A stretch of 64,000 nucleotides of DNA from Archilochus colubris (GCA_023079485.1 CM041092.1:2551127-2615126), one strand, 5' to 3'; shown: positions 1 through 12,928, counted from the stretch's first letter. Notes: generated from the sequence alone by a model not told the origin. Numbers and translations: made by a program.

Positions 1-370
1 CCTGCATGGACTCTTCCAGAGAGAGGGAGAAACCTTCTGCTGGTGGAAGGGACTGACCTTGGCCCCAGTGTCAGGCTGGGGCAGGAGATGGGACCTGAGG
101 GGCTACTAAAGCCCCTTTGCTCCCTTGGGGAACTCTGCTTGATGGCCTTTGGGACAAAACAAGAAGTTCTGTATCATCAGCACCATGCAGGAGTGGCACT
201 GGAGTCCTGGGCTGGGGCAGCCCCAGGAGGTGGATGCTTGGAGCTGGTCCAAGGAGCTGGACAGGTTCTGCTGTGGGGTCACTGCTGCTCTCTGTGCATG
301 TTCTTGAGTCCTTGGCTGCACTGAATCTTTTGTAACTTTCTGAGTTTAGATTTCAACTTTTTTTTTTTAA
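1..370. other. Non-coding, no recognised element
   Basis: No gene, repeat family or RNA is recognised. The short open frames here overlap each other in several frames and resemble no family I know. The stretch ends in a T run of about a dozen bases (near 358-368) that directly abuts the CR1 fragment. Confidence 0.6.
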
Positions 371-496
371 TTTGAGGGTGCTGAGCCCCTGGCCCAGGTT
401 GCCCAAGGAAGTTGTGGCTGCCCCATCCCTGGCAGTGCTGAAAGTTGGATGGGGCCATCAGCAACCTGGGCTGGTGGGAGGTGTCCCTGCCCATTC
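371..496 (+). mobile_element. CR1 LINE 3' fragment
   Basis: The sequence shows the CR1 tail order: GAGGGTGCTGAGCCCCTG, then CCCAGG, then GTGGCTGCCCCATCCCTGG, then GTTGGATGGGGC, then GGGAGGTGTCCCTGCCCAT. CR1 is the dominant avian LINE and is usually 5' truncated. This copy is truncated at both ends: it lacks ORF2 upstream, and it lacks the final GATGATCTTTAAGGTCC block and TTCCAACC terminus that the other copies keep. It diverges from the better copies at 13262 and 35634 (for example AAGTTGTGG for AAGCTGTGG), which suggests an older insertion. Confidence 0.85.
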
Positions 497-3400
497 CTAG
501 CTATTCTTTGATTTTTTTTTAGTTGATTTATGTACCTTGAGGGCTCTAAAGGGCACCTTCCCTGTGTGAGGTGCAAGCCAAGTCCTGGGGCTGGCATGGG
601 AACCCTGGCTGAAACCCAGAGGAGAGCAGAGCCCAAACCCTGCTCCCTCTCACAAGGTAACTCCTTTCTTCAAAGCCAGGCAGCAGCTCAGGTTAAAACC
701 ATTTCTATGAAAATAAATTCTCCAGGAAAGCAAATACAGCATTATTGTGATTTTAGAATCCAGGGAGAGTTTGTGATCTTGCAGGAGAGCTCTGGTGCTC
801 AGTTGCTGCTTGATGAGAGTGCAAGGCTGGGGAGGAAAAAGAAGTAGGAAAAAAAATGAGTCCATGTATAATGTAAAATTCTGAGAACTTCCAGCTATGT
901 TCCGTGCATTAATAATAATTAAATGTGCTTATCCTGCCCTTACAAGCAGTTTATTTTGCTGACATTTGCTTCTTAACGTGGTAACACTGCAGACAAAACC
1001 TAAGCAAAAAAGTGCTTTTTAAATTTTTTTCCCCCATTCTGACAAAGCCAGCACTGGCTATATTTAATATAAGGCAATATGTGGTAAAATGATCAAACTA
1101 ATAACTTTAAAAAAAATTAATATTTAAGGAGGACACATGCTGGAATGCTGGACAGCAAACATAGAGATTTATTAATTGACTTAAAGACATCTTTATTATG
1201 AAGAGCTCAGGTGTTGTATACTTCAGTCTGGAAGCTTTTGAACCTTGTTGACTGCATATTGGAAATGCAGAGGAAATCTCTTGCCTGTTTTTTAATCTGG
1301 AAAGCTCGAATACATTCCTTGTAGTTAATTTTCCAGCAAAGAGTCACTCAGTCATGTGGAGGAAAATGACACCAGTTTTATTCAGTCCATCAGCACTGAT
1401 AATAGTCTTGTAGAGAACCATCTGCATTGATGAGATGGTATTTATGCACATCTACAAGTGAATTATGCCATTTTTTCCTGGAAAACCACTTGGGGAGCTT
1501 TTTTAGCCTATTTTTTTTTTAAAAAAAATTTGTTACCTTTTTTTTTTTTCTTTTTTTGAGTTGTAAGATAAGGACTGGTGTGGCATATATCAGCTCTATC
1601 AGCTTTGTTTTAAAATGCTCGGTTGGTTGAGGATTCAGTGTCCATGTGAAAACAATCTGAATTTTCATGTCTTGAAGATGGGCAAGGAAATGATGAAGTC
1701 TCTATTTCCATAGAGATTGGGGCTACATAATTAAATACATACAGTCAAAGGCAGAAAAGAAATTGCTTCCTCAGTTTAGAGAAAAATAATAGGGAAGAAT
1801 ATAAAATGGGAGAAAAAAAAGAAATAAATGGAAGCAATAAATGGCCAGGCAGTAGAGTGGTTTGGAGTTGGAGTAGGTCAAGCTAACCCCATCTTTTATT
1901 CTGGTTTTAGTTTTTCTGAGGTTCAGCTGAAAAAGGTGAGAGAATAAACCTGAGGTTTTTTTTGGTTTTTTTTTTTTGAAACGTTGATTAAAATGAGGAC
2001 TCATTATCTGGCACATAATGAGTTGAGCTGAGAACTTTCTGCCTTCCAAGGGCAGCTCAAGCAGGTAATAGCTGACAAGTTTTTTGTAGGGAGAGTTCTA
2101 GGTTGGGTCTAGATCCATGTAAGATATCTTTCCTCTTTCTATAAATGATAAGTGTTGTGGTGTCAGATATCTGAGGATGGGAGGTAAGGTCTGGTTTCAG
2201 TCCTGGTATTCACCATCCTTACTCACCAGAGCTCAGAAGAACTGAAAGCATCACTAGACCACCAGAAAATGGCTTTGTAGAGAAAGCATAAATTCTCTTT
2301 ATGTGGAGATTCTGATGTAGTGGGCTTCTCAAACCCCAAACTCTGCAATGACCTCATCTCTAATAAACTGGGGGGGTGTATAAAACATTATTTAGCAGAC
2401 AAAGGTACAGTGCAGTCCAGGACTAGGAGCTGAAAGAAGGAAACTTCCCTGCACACTTTCCCAAATGGATGAAATTAATCATCATTCTTATGGTCTGTGA
2501 GTGCCACACTGCATTATTTTGATTTTTATCTGATTGCTGTTTGGTTTTAATGCAGACCCCTGGGTGACTGAGTGTGGTTGTAGCAAATTAAATAGAAGCT
2601 GAAGCTTTGCTCTGAGTTCTGCTGGAGGAGGGCACTGCACATTTGGAAACCTCCCTGCTTTGCTGGGCTGCTAAAGGCTTTTGCAGTCACTCTCTGTGAG
2701 TCTTTGGAGTTCCCCAAAGGGTTTTTAATGGATCAGCTGGAGAGGTGGAGTAATCCAAATGGAAAGAGCAGGGAGCAACTCTCCAATAAATTCTGAATAA
2801 ATGAGCGTTTTCCCCAGATTACCTCAAACCCAGTTAATGAAACTAAGAGGCTTCTGTCTGGGGGGGGCTCTGAATGGGTTCTGTCTTAAAAAAGGCTCTG
2901 TTTGGCTTTTGAAATACATAAACACTGGCTGCTTTTCTTGTCTATGTCCTGTGTCCCTTACTGTCCTCCTGGGTGTCACTGCACATTTGGTGGGGTCCCC
3001 AATGGGACCACTCTGCCCCCTCTCCCGACCCTCCCTCTTTTTTATCTCCTCCTCCTTTTCATTACCATTTGCTTCTATTTATTTTTTAAATAGAAGCCCT
3101 GGAACACTGATCCTCAGTGGAGGGAAAATGTTCTTTTTTTTTTTTCTTAGTTTCTCCTCCTTAGTAAAACTGCTGAGTAAACACCACGTGGTGATCAGTT
3201 CTGAGCTGGCCATCCCTCTGATAGCAGACACATGCCTAGCTAGCCAAGGGCTTGTCTGCAAGCTGCTTCTTTGAATCCACATGATTAATTCAGCTGCTTT
3301 CATATGGTTGCCTTTTTTTTTGTCTTCTTTTTTTCTGTATCATTTGATATATTATGTAAACTGCTTGCTAAGATAACCACGGAGTCTGAAACTTGGATTG

Positions 3401-4059
3401 TTTCATGGAGGACCCTGATGTTCCCACTGGATTTATGGCTGATTATGGATTCATCTGATTTCCAGATGAATGCTGAGGCTTCTTTCAGCTCTAATTCACC
3501 ATCCTGCCCACCTCCTTCTGGTTGCAGAGTCCAGCAGGGAGGCTCTTGAAGTTGTGGAATTACTTTCTGGTGTTGATGCATGAGGGAATTCATTCCCCCA
3601 AAACCTGAAAGCCACAGTGTGTGCTGCAAGAAGCTCAGTCAGCTCACCAGGACAAAAAAGGGAAACCTTGAAGATTGGCCAAAAAAACCTTGGAAAGTCT
3701 TTCCAAGGGTTTGTCTTCATCCAAAGGCAATTGTGTGGTGCTCTGCAAAGACTCCTGCAGGACACTCACACTTGAAATTCCTGCAGATTAACCTATCATC
3801 AAGTCATCAGGATACTGCTATTTGAATAAACACAGCTGTTGTTTTCCAAGAAATATGGCAAAGAGCAGCAAGGAAAAAAAAGGGACAATTAGTGTTGCTA
3901 AATGCCAAGAAACTCCAGCTGGCATAGTTCTGTTTGGGAGAGCTTTGCTTGCTGGAAAGGCCTTTTGCAACCCTGAGTTAAAAGAAAAAAATAGTCTCCC
4001 TACCCTAGATCAGCCTCATTCATGTGCTTAGAAGTTGACTACAATATAAGAATAGTTCA

Positions 4060-4158
4060 TTTTGGGGTTTTTTTTGTTTGTTTGGGTTTTTTTTTGTGTG
4101 TGTATGTGTTTTTGTTTGGCTTTGTTCATCTGAATTTTTTATTTTTTATTTTTTTTTT
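4060..4158. repeat. G/T-rich low-complexity tract
   Basis: About 60 bases (4061-4119) are almost purely G and T on the plus strand, including a short GTGTGTGTATGTG core. An A/T homopolymeric stretch follows to 4158. The tract encodes the apparent Phe/Leu-rich frame at 4022-4231, which is not a gene. Confidence 0.8.
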
Positions 4159-4844
4159 AAATTCTACAATATTTGAGTGTTTTGCAGTTCTGGTTCAGAT
4201 CCAAATTTTAACTAAAAAAGAGGAACATTAATGCCAAAATAATTGATTCCTGTTTGTTTCTCTCACTGTCATCTTTGCTCTGTTGTGATCCGAGTTGAAC
4301 TCAGACTCAAGAGAGAATTTATCACAGCAGTTTAAGCTCTTTAGTCCTCAATTCCCCAAAATACAGAGGCTGTATCCCATTTCTTGGTGTCTCCCAGTGA
4401 CCAGCAGCTGTACAGATGTCCATCAGACTCTGGATGTATTAATGTTCCTTAGAATGCAAAGAAATGGGTGGTTTAAAGCCACCTCATCTGGTGTTGCCAT
4501 CCTCTGATCTTCTGCCAAGGAGAGTTCAGCCAGAGAAAAAAAAAAAATCTCAGAAATCAGCAGTGAATCTGTGTATAAAAATGGTTTGGGAATCTTAGGA
4601 GTCAGTCCTGAGCATGCAGACACGATGGGAAAGAAATGCATTAGAATTTGTGTTTCAGATGGATTTCTTTTTCTAACAACTTCCCCTAAATTCTTAGGCT
4701 ATAATAAGGAGGAACTTGATTCTTTTGGAAATAAAAAATCTCCCCAGCATTCTTTCTTCTTGATGGTGTTAATGATCCAGAGAATAATTAAACAGCACTG
4801 CAATATTTCTTAAAAAAAAATAATTTCCAGATTGCAGTAGACTC

Positions 4845-4862
4845 AAAAAAAAAAAAAAAAAA
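4845..4862. repeat. A18 homopolymer run
   Basis: Eighteen consecutive A on the plus strand. There is no upstream gene-like body that would make it the tail of a processed pseudogene, so it is annotated as a simple repeat. Confidence 0.9.
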
Positions 4863-7800
4863 GTAGTTAAAGGCTTCTTTTTATTTAGTTTTGGCTTCTG
4901 CAACCTACTTTTCCTCTGCGTGTGGTCTCTCCTCTGAATGGGAGAGGCTCAGTTCAGCGACCTGAGATAGTTGGGAAGGAGATGAATTTGGAAAACAGAG
5001 GAAATAGAAGAGCCTTGGTGTCATTAAAGGAAGAAAGTGGAAAGAAAATGAGAGGATAATTGTGTAATACACTTCTGGACGTGGTGTGGTGGTCTCTTGA
5101 CAAGGTGTCAGCACAGGCTGTCAAACAAAATGTGGCCAACTGGGGCAAGTTAATTTCCTCTGTGTCACTGAGGTGTCTCCTCTCATGCTTTTCAGGACAT
5201 TATTTTTCCTCCCGTTTTGGCAGGGTCCAAAGTGTGATTTCCTCACTAGTCAGAGCTTTTTGTATCCATCCTGCTCTCTCTAGTCATTATGGGGGAAAAA
5301 TGAAATGCCAAAAATATTGTTAGACCTGGAAAAGAGACCTCAGAAGTTATTTGCCATAACGAGTGTGAGAATTGTCACAGTGATGGAAGATGTGTCACAG
5401 GTTCCTTCAAAGGGCCTAGGTTTGCCAAAACCATGGTAAAATTGCCTTGGGAGATAAGTTACACCTCCTGAGGGGCTTTTGGAAGATACCACCTGAACTA
5501 CAGGCAGAATTCAACAGTTTTTCACAATATTAAGAGTTGAAGTCTGGCAAGAGTTGGTTAGTGATGGGTGGAAGAGGATGTAGCTTGGCCACAGCCCCCA
5601 GTTGAACAGGAACTTGCAAAGTAATTAATGCTTAGTCTGTCTCTTGCTTCAGCTTTTAAGCTTATTAGTACCTTAATATTAATTTATAACTTCTTCATTC
5701 CTGCTAATGTCCGAAAGGGCAGAATAAAAAATGATAACTGTACTTGATTCCAGGCAATCTGGCAAACTTTACTCAAAGTAAGAAGAAGAAATCTGATTAA
5801 ATGAATGATTCATCCTTCTCTGCAGCCACAATTAGTGCCTTTGTATCATTAGTGTTGATTGGGATTGCTTCAGGTGTAACATCCTGTGCTCTGGCACTCT
5901 AAACCTCTGAAGAATTCCTGTTGGAGATGCTAAATAGAAATTCCTGTGGAATCTTTTCCTGTTTCTACTCTCTGTACATTATGGAAGTACAGGTTGGTGT
6001 TGGTGCCCACATTGTATCTCAGTCACAGCAGGAACCAGAGTTTGTAAATCTTGGTGCTTGATGAAAAGATGCAAACATGGGAGTTAACTAATTAATTTAT
6101 TGCAAGAAAGCAAAACCATTCTGCATGAAGTTCCAGAGTTGGTAAATATAAGCAAAAGCTACCTCTTGTTTGATTTTTGTGTGAAATTACCAAGTGAGAA
6201 CAGCCAAAAAAAGGTCATTTTATTTGGCACGTGTAGTTTTTAATGGGACGTGATGTAATGTTCTTGCTAAATGCCACCATGGGATCAATATTTGGATGCA
6301 GCTGCTCATATTTTGGGTTTGTAGCCCATAACTTGCCTGTTGAGAGAATCCATGGCTGCTCAGGCATGGCAGTGGAAATAACTCTTGCCTTTTGTTTTCT
6401 TTTTTTCTTTGCCCTGTCCCTTGCCAGTGCTTATGGTGGTGGTGGTTGTGCGGTGGCTGCTGCAGGGATTTCTTGCAGCCTGGCCTGATGTTCAGCCTCT
6501 TTTGACTTATTCTGACTCTCAGACTCTTGTAGGAATTGGGTACACATGGTGTTTCTTCCAGCTTTTGATTTCCCTGTGCACAGGAGTGTGTCTCCAGCTG
6601 AACTTTATGGCAAGGCTCCGTGCTTCCCATTTACTACAAACTTCAGGCCATCTCATCTTAAATGGAGTGAGTCCTGATGCAAACAATAAAATAAAGAATA
6701 ATAACTGTTAGAAAGGGGTAAAAATAGCAAAATGTATTTTGAAATAATTTTTTTTTTAACTAAGTGGTATACACAGAGGTAGAGGGGGACAATATTGTGA
6801 GCCAGAGCTCCAAGAGTAATGATGTGATTTAGATTAATTGCAATGTTTTATTGCTTTGAATAGCAAACAGCATTTTTATAGGCTAGACAGCAGGTGCAGA
6901 ATATCTCAAAAGCAAAGATCCAGTTTTCCTGAATGCTTACTAAGTAATAAAAATGGGAAAGGAAAACAAGACAGAAAATTCACTATAGAAAGTGGGGAAA
7001 AAAAAAATAAATTGAATGTCTTCTCCTCCCCCTCATTTTACTTGGAGCGTTCACAGGTCTCTAAGGAGAAGATTTTAAAAATGATTCACTGTGCACCCTG
7101 AAGCTTGAGATCCAGGTCTGATCTTTGTCTTAATGTGCCATTTTGAAGTGTTCAGGTGTGCAGATGAGATGTATCAGGGGCTCCAGAATTCCTGAATTGC
7201 TGAGCAAGTGCTGAGCACCACGAGGCAGCATCAACCAAACTGTACAATGAGTCCTGCTTATCATTAGCCTGTATTGCTAAGTAGGTTGATCCATCTACAA
7301 AATAAGGAGAATTTCTGAAGGAGGCACTTAGATGTGTGGCAGCTACTCTCCTGAAAGCACAGGATTATTAGTTTGCAACACAGGGCTCAGCTTTCTCTGG
7401 AAAGGTGCTGTTTGTTCATGGCCTAAGCAGGTGGTGGTGGGAATCCATCCCTGGTACCCTTGATGCTGCTCAGCCCTGAGACTGCTTCATCCAGAATTTA
7501 GTCAAGAATTACTCAGCCTGGTGTTGCTAAATGCTGCCAAGTAGGTGTTTGCAGCCTCTTTCTTTGGATAACCACCCATCTGAAACAGCTTTTTGGTTTG
7601 TTGAAGGCAAAGAGAAGGTGAGCTGATGGAGTGCTGGGTTGCCCCTATGCTTGGCTTGGGGAGAACACTCTGCTGCTTTTAAGATAACTTCAGGAGGCAG
7701 AATAGGTAGAAATACATACCAAGCTGGAGCAGGACAGGCTGGTTTGCTGCCAGGGATTTTCTGGAGTAGTCTGAGAGAGATAGGATGGGTTCTGGGCTCT

Positions 7801-7979
7801 GCTAGGCCTGGGGAGCAGCAGCCACCCTGCTGGATGTGGAGGTCAGGCTGCTAGGGACACTCTGCATTGGCAGAATTCAGCCTTGCCAGGTGTTACCCAA
7901 GGTGGCTGCTTTGCCTAATCTCTCAAACAAAATGTCATTTTGTTTCAATAAATGAGATAGCAAAAGCTGCTAGTACAGG

Positions 7980-8003
7980 AATTTGCATTTGGAAATGCAA
8001 ATT
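7980..8003. promoter_or_regulatory. Inverted octamer pair, PORE-like
   Basis: Two exact POU octamers face each other: ATTTGCAT at 7981-7988 and ATGCAAAT at 7995-8002. They sit in a perfect 11-bp inverted repeat (7980-7990 with 7993-8003) with a 2-base spacer. The inner part, ATTTGGAAATGCAAAT (7987-8002), differs by one inserted base from the known palindromic Oct recognition element ATTTGAAATGCAAAT. Octamers bind Oct/POU factors, and palindromic forms bind dimers. That this copy is functional is inference. The insertion changes half-site spacing and might abolish dimer binding. The neighbouring sequence has no promoter features. Confidence 0.35.
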
Positions 8004-8506
8004 TGTCAAAAGTAACAAAGGGAAAAGAAGCATCTGGGCTTTATTTTGGCAGCAGAAACTACAGAGAGACATAAAGAGAGGAGAAACAAGCCTGAATGTA
8101 AACAAACATTGGTTTGTTTTAAATAAGAATGGGATTTTGGTGTTTTTCGGGGGCTGACTAACCAATTAGTTTCCTTGTCATTAATCTCCAGGTTGGTTTT
8201 CTATCATTGATAAGGCTAAGGAGAGATCTCTTTTATCTTGGAGGCAGGAATCAGTCTGAAAGGCCCAGGCAGGGACATTAAGAATGGCTGGCTCAGCTAA
8301 GATGTCCAGAACCTTTTTGGGTCTGGTAATTGAAGTGACTGCTGAGCAGACAGCTGCCTGTGCTGGGCTTCAGCTGCCATGGCTGCAGTGATGGGCAACA
8401 GCTGCAGAACATCTGCTTTTCCTCTGGAGGCTTCTACCTGCTCCCCACCACGATGACCTGGAGAGAAAATGCAATAAATGCTTAGAGATTAAATTAACAT
8501 GGAAAA
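8004..8506. other. Non-coding, no recognised element
   Basis: No repeat family or gene is recognised. It is AT-rich at the left and more mixed towards the CR1 copy at 8507. Confidence 0.55.
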
Positions 8507-8746
8507 CCAGACTGGTTTGGGTGGCAAAGGACTTTAAAGATCATTTAGTTTCAAGCCCCATCCAAGCTGAACTTGAACACCTCCAGGGATGGGGCAGCCA
8601 CAGCTTCTCTGAGCAACCTGAGCCAGGGGCTCAGCACCCTCACACCAAACAATTTCTTCCTAATATCTGAATCTCTCCTCTTTCTGCTTGAACCATTTCC
8701 CCTTGACCTTTTGCTATGTTCTTTGCTAAAAGTCCTTCCCTGTCTA
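8507..8746 (-). mobile_element. CR1 LINE 3' fragment, minus strand
   Basis: Read on the plus strand, the sequence starts with a degraded 3' terminus (ACTGGTTTGGG), then ACTTTAAAGATCATTTAGTT and CAAGCCCCATCCAA, then the complement of the GTGGCTGCCCCATCCCTGG block. It continues through CTCAGCACCCTCACACCAAA and a TTTCTTCCTAATAT segment into remnants of the upstream tail. It is 5' truncated at about 8746. Relative to other copies it lacks the block containing GGTGTCCCTG between the two conserved parts, so it carries an internal deletion. The adjoining open frames are by-products of the element. Confidence 0.85.
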
Positions 8747-9174
8747 TTGCGAAAGACAGAAAAATAAAAGAACCAGAACAGGCCAGGCACACAGCAAGGT
8801 GATTATGGGATGTGTGTTTTCACAGTTAAGTTAGATGTGCCACACATGTCTTGACAGTAATAAATTTAAATAGACTTTTCCTGATACCAGAACTTCAGCT
8901 ATGTGGACACTGGTTACACAACAGGATTATTTGTTATACCACAACTTATATTTCAAATGAAAAAAAAAAAAAAATTAGTACCATTTACAGGTACTGGACA
9001 TCATCACACAGTTTGCCCAAGGGAAAAGGTGGTCAGATGTTGGACAAGGGTTCTGAAGGTTTGATTCAGTGCCATAGAAGCTCCCACCTGGCTTGATGCA
9101 AACCATTTTAGGCTTTTGAACTCTCATGTCCTGTGTGAAAACTTTGGGTGCTTCCTGTGTCCCATCAAGTGGGG

Positions 9175-9218
9175 CTTTAAATTCTCTAATTAATAGCTTT
9201 AAATTCTCTAATTAATAG
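9175..9218. repeat. Perfect 22-bp tandem duplication
   Basis: Two identical 22-bp units, 9175-9196 and 9197-9218, each beginning CTTTAAATTC and ending TTAATAG. Perfect identity suggests a recent duplication, by slippage or end-joining repair. Confidence 0.9.
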
Positions 9219-9921
9219 CTCTACCATTCTCCACCAATTGAGGTTGGATGGGGTCAGGTGAGCCACGCCATCCCAAACCTGGCTCCATGTGCACAACCCT
9301 CACCCTGAGGAGTGTGTAGCTCCTTCCAGTGGGCTAAAACACTTTATATTTATTTTTTATTTCTTTACTTTTAATGAGGTTTACGAGAAGGCAGATGTTG
9401 CCCAACAGTTCAGTGTCTTTGGGAAGAGGCAGCTGGGAAAGGGCAAGCAACCTCACTTATTTTAGTGTTTATTGCATACGATAAGCACAGGAAGCAGGGA
9501 GAGAGATAGCTGAAGAGGAGGGATTTATCCCACCCAGCACTGCCAGCAAAGCACAGGCTGGGAAGGGCACACAGGGCTTGCTTTTTCCTCCCATACTGCA
9601 GATAGCTTCTCCTGCCTATTATAGGAAACTTAGGTAGTTTTACAGTGCTTTAGATATAAAGTTATGAAGGTTTGCTTAGAGTAGATGACTACTGGAGTGC
9701 CTGGAAAACTAGGTTTCATTTAATTGTGACACTGAAAAAATTGTTATATGAATGATTGAAGTCTCTGTCATCAGCTGTTTTCCTCATAACCCTGTCCTTA
9801 TGCTGCTCCTATTTACATTTTAAATGTGCTTATTCATGTAGCAGCAGAATGAGAGCAGGTCTCATTCAAGGCAGGTGGTTTTTTGTGTTGTTGTGGTTTG
9901 TTTTTTTCCCCTCTCTCTTTG

Positions 9922-9969
9922 TTTTTTATTTTTATTTTTATTTTCATTTTCATTTTTATTTTTATTTTT
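9922..9969. repeat. (TTTTTA)n / (TTTTCA)n microsatellite
   Basis: An imperfect run of 6-bp units alternating TTTTTA and TTTTCA, preceded by a CT-rich stretch. It accounts for the Phe/Tyr-rich apparent frame ending at 9986. Confidence 0.85.
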
Positions 9970-10596
9970 CTCTTCTCTGCTGTTAGTAATTTCCTGGTGT
10001 TACAGCTCAGGTTGTAGTTGTTGGCAGTGATGCAGGCAGAGAGGCAGAAGCCCCAGATTTTTGTTTAGCATTTTTTCAAAGGGGAAAAATATGTTTGGCA
10101 TTTTCATTTTTGTAAAACACTCTCTAATTTGTTACATCTTGCTCATTCATAATGTAAAGCTAGAGGGAGATTGATACCCTATAAATAGTTTCTGAAGGCT
10201 CAAGAGTCTTGAAGAGTACTTATGGACTATTTGAGGCTGTAACATTGAGGTGTTATGATAGAGCAATCAGGAATGTTCAGGAAGGTCCATTACATGCCAT
10301 GGATTGAGAACATGGGAATTTTTGTATTTGATGGAACAGACTTCTTTTTTTTGCTGGTGGAAATTGCTATATTTCCACTGAGGTCAGCATTTTGTGCTGG
10401 CTGGAAACCCACTGCAGTATGGTGAACTCTGCTTTTGTAGGCCTATAAATGCCACGCAATTCCAAGTGCTATTCCAAGATCCCTGCTATGAGGTTGTTTA
10501 ACTCCTGGTTTTATTTAAGCTCTATTGTACTGAGATTGGTGAAAGGCAATGGGAGAGATGTGAGATAAGGAAAAAGGCTGTAGCAGTGGGGTAAAG

Positions 10597-10680
10597 TCTA
10601 TTCTGCTTCCAGAAATCAGAATATTCTGAATGTTCAGAATAATCTGAACATTCTATTCTGTTTCCACAAATGAAAATATT
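10597..10680. repeat. Nested inverted and direct repeat
   Basis: A perfect inverted repeat, GAATGTTCAGA (10628-10638) and TCTGAACATTC (10643-10653), encloses a 4-base spacer. It sits between two imperfect direct repeats starting TCTATTCTG at 10597 and 10652, each continuing as a TTTCCA/CTTCCA and AAAT segment. The arrangement may have arisen by local duplication. No transposon family is recognised and there is no evident coding frame. Confidence 0.7.
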
Positions 10681-12928
10681 TAATCTGAAGGTAGATGAGA
10701 GGATATACAAGTCCCTTCAAAGCAGTATGATGTGAGTTATGGACAAGGGGAAGGAAAAGCAGTGGGGCTTGAGTTTTGCTGCTTTATTTCTACCCCCACT
10801 TTCATACTTTCTGCAAATATGTTTTGCAAAACACGTCCCAAGTGGAAAGGGTGTGATGCCTTAGTGATGCCTTGTTCTTCTCTGTGGTGCCTTTCCTGTG
10901 GATCTGAGCATCCTCATCAAAGAATTTTCCCTGAGATCTGCACTTGGCAGGGGAGAATCATCTCCCCTTGGCAGATGGAGCCTGGGAGGTCCAGATGGGG
11001 TTTCATGACTTCAAAAAGAGAGGCAAAAGCCACCTGTGATGAAATTGCCAAACCCAGAACATCTCCTATCTCCCAGATCCTTCCCAACCCTGAGCTGACA
11101 CTGATGCTGTGCTTGGGAGGGCAAAGCTAAGGCTGGAAAATGAAGTATTATTGCCTGTGGCTGTTGTAGATCCTCAGTGCTTCCATTAAAAACCTTAAAA
11201 ACCTTTTTTGTGTTAGAGTTTTGCTCCTCTTGTGGAATAACATCAGATACTGACTGCTCTAGCATGGGACAGAAAGAAAGAGTCTCTTACCATGACTGGT
11301 AATGCCTTGGTAGTTATCAAGCCTCCAGGAGATGAAGTTGGCTGGAAATGAGGCAGATTTCCTTCTGAAACCCTCCTGGGATCTGGTAGCTCTTGGCAAA
11401 GTTTCAACCTTGTCTGAGAAATGTTCTGACTTTGTGGAAGTGGCAAATTTCCCAAATGCCAGGTTTTTTGTCTATTAAATGTGGAGAGCAAGACCTTCTT
11501 ACCACACAGTCTACTGTGAGAAAAACTACACAACAGGCTCCAAGAATCTCAGAAACTGAAGTAATAGGGAAAAGGGAAGGCAGTGCCTCAGGTATTTTAA
11601 GTAGGCAAGTGTTTAAAGGTAGATAAATCTCTTCTGTCTTTTATTAAGGAACAGAATTTGCAGCAGGCTTAAGAACCAGAACTGCTGGGAAAAGGAAAAA
11701 AATCTGCTGAGTGCAGAGTCTCTGAGAAGCTCAGACAATTCCGTTGCCATTTGTGATCCCTTTAACACATTTCCTTGTCAAAAATTCCTACAGGTGGGAG
11801 AATGAAGTGGTGAAGGGGTTCGTGGGAGGGAATGGTGTCTTCAGCAACTCATTCTTGTGTTTCCTGGGTAATGGGCAGAGGTTTTCTCCATCAGGGATTA
11901 CCATTTCATCTGCTCCTCTTCCTAGGAGGTCTGTTTGTGTATGTCTTGAGGAATTAAGGGATATTTATAATGCCTTGGTGTAAAAAACCCCACGTGCATC
12001 ACGTTGAGTGAGAGTGGTTCTGTATCGTTTTACAAAACAAATGAGAAATGGGATGCTTTAGAAACTAGATTTAGCATCTCAGGATTGAGAGCTCATTTTA
12101 TATTTGAGTTTGAAGATATTATTAAGCTTTGCATTGCTGTGAATTGTGTATCAGTCAGCACATTATCAAAATAGCAGCATCTTGAAATACTTATTGAACA
12201 AACAGGAAAGCAGCTTCTTGGGTTACTTATGAAGCATCTTCACCCAGCAAAGGGAATAGACAAGCTTTCTATTTTTCATGCCAGAAAGGGCAAACAGACT
12301 CAATAAATAGCTGCTTTTGGGTAAATGTGATATAATATTAATGAAACTCAGCATTCTTTGGGAAAATATAAAAAAAAATAAAAATAGAGAAACTCTGAAA
12401 ACTCAGCATTCTAAATGATACCTTAAACTTTCATCCCGCCCGTTTGTGACACAAGGAAATTGTTCAGTTTCTGTCAATCACAGGCAGGAATCTCTGAGTT
12501 CATTAAATGAGGTGTTGATGAAATCAAAGAAAAGGTGTTTTTAATTTTTTTTTTTTTTAATAAAACACCTTTTTACATATTTTCATTCAGTATTCTAAAT
12601 ATTATTTGTAATCTTTGGTACACTTCTTAGCAAGGACCTCACATGATACTCTGTGAAGTGAATGGGATAATCTGACCCTAAACAAAATGGTAACAGCATG
12701 AAGTCATCCCTGGGTGGGCACTCAGCTGAGTCCTGATGCTGGTGTAACTGCTTGCTGCTTATTTTAGGACAATAACCTCCAAGTTAGCCAGGAAGAGTAG
12801 GTCCTCTGTCTGCTCTGTGCAAACACAGAGTAATAAATGGTCTCTGTTATTCAGAAAGTGTTTGGCTTGTGAGGCTGAGGCAGCAGAGTGGTGGAGTGAA
12901 GAGTGAGATGGCAAGAGTGAGATGGTTT

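Larger units (their letters stand above)
497..7979. other. AT-rich non-coding DNA, no gene seen
   Basis: About 7.5 kb with no identified exon, RNA gene or full transposable element. It contains scattered T and A runs (near 1500-1560, 1960-1980, 3133-3145), a G/T-rich tract at 4060-4158 and an 18-base A run at 4845-4862. Open frames such as 2801-3274 (157 codons) and 6220-6630 on the minus strand (136 codons) have low-complexity, unfamiliar products and are treated as chance. Confidence 0.55.

Noticed and set aside
9230..9300. CR1 fragment (GAGGTTGGATGGGGTC)
   Set aside because: Only about 15 bases resemble the CR1 tail and the flanks do not continue the match.
10621..10660. Heat-shock element array
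   Set aside because: TTC and GAA words are present, but their spacing does not follow the nTTCnnGAAn period; the hairpin explains the pattern better.
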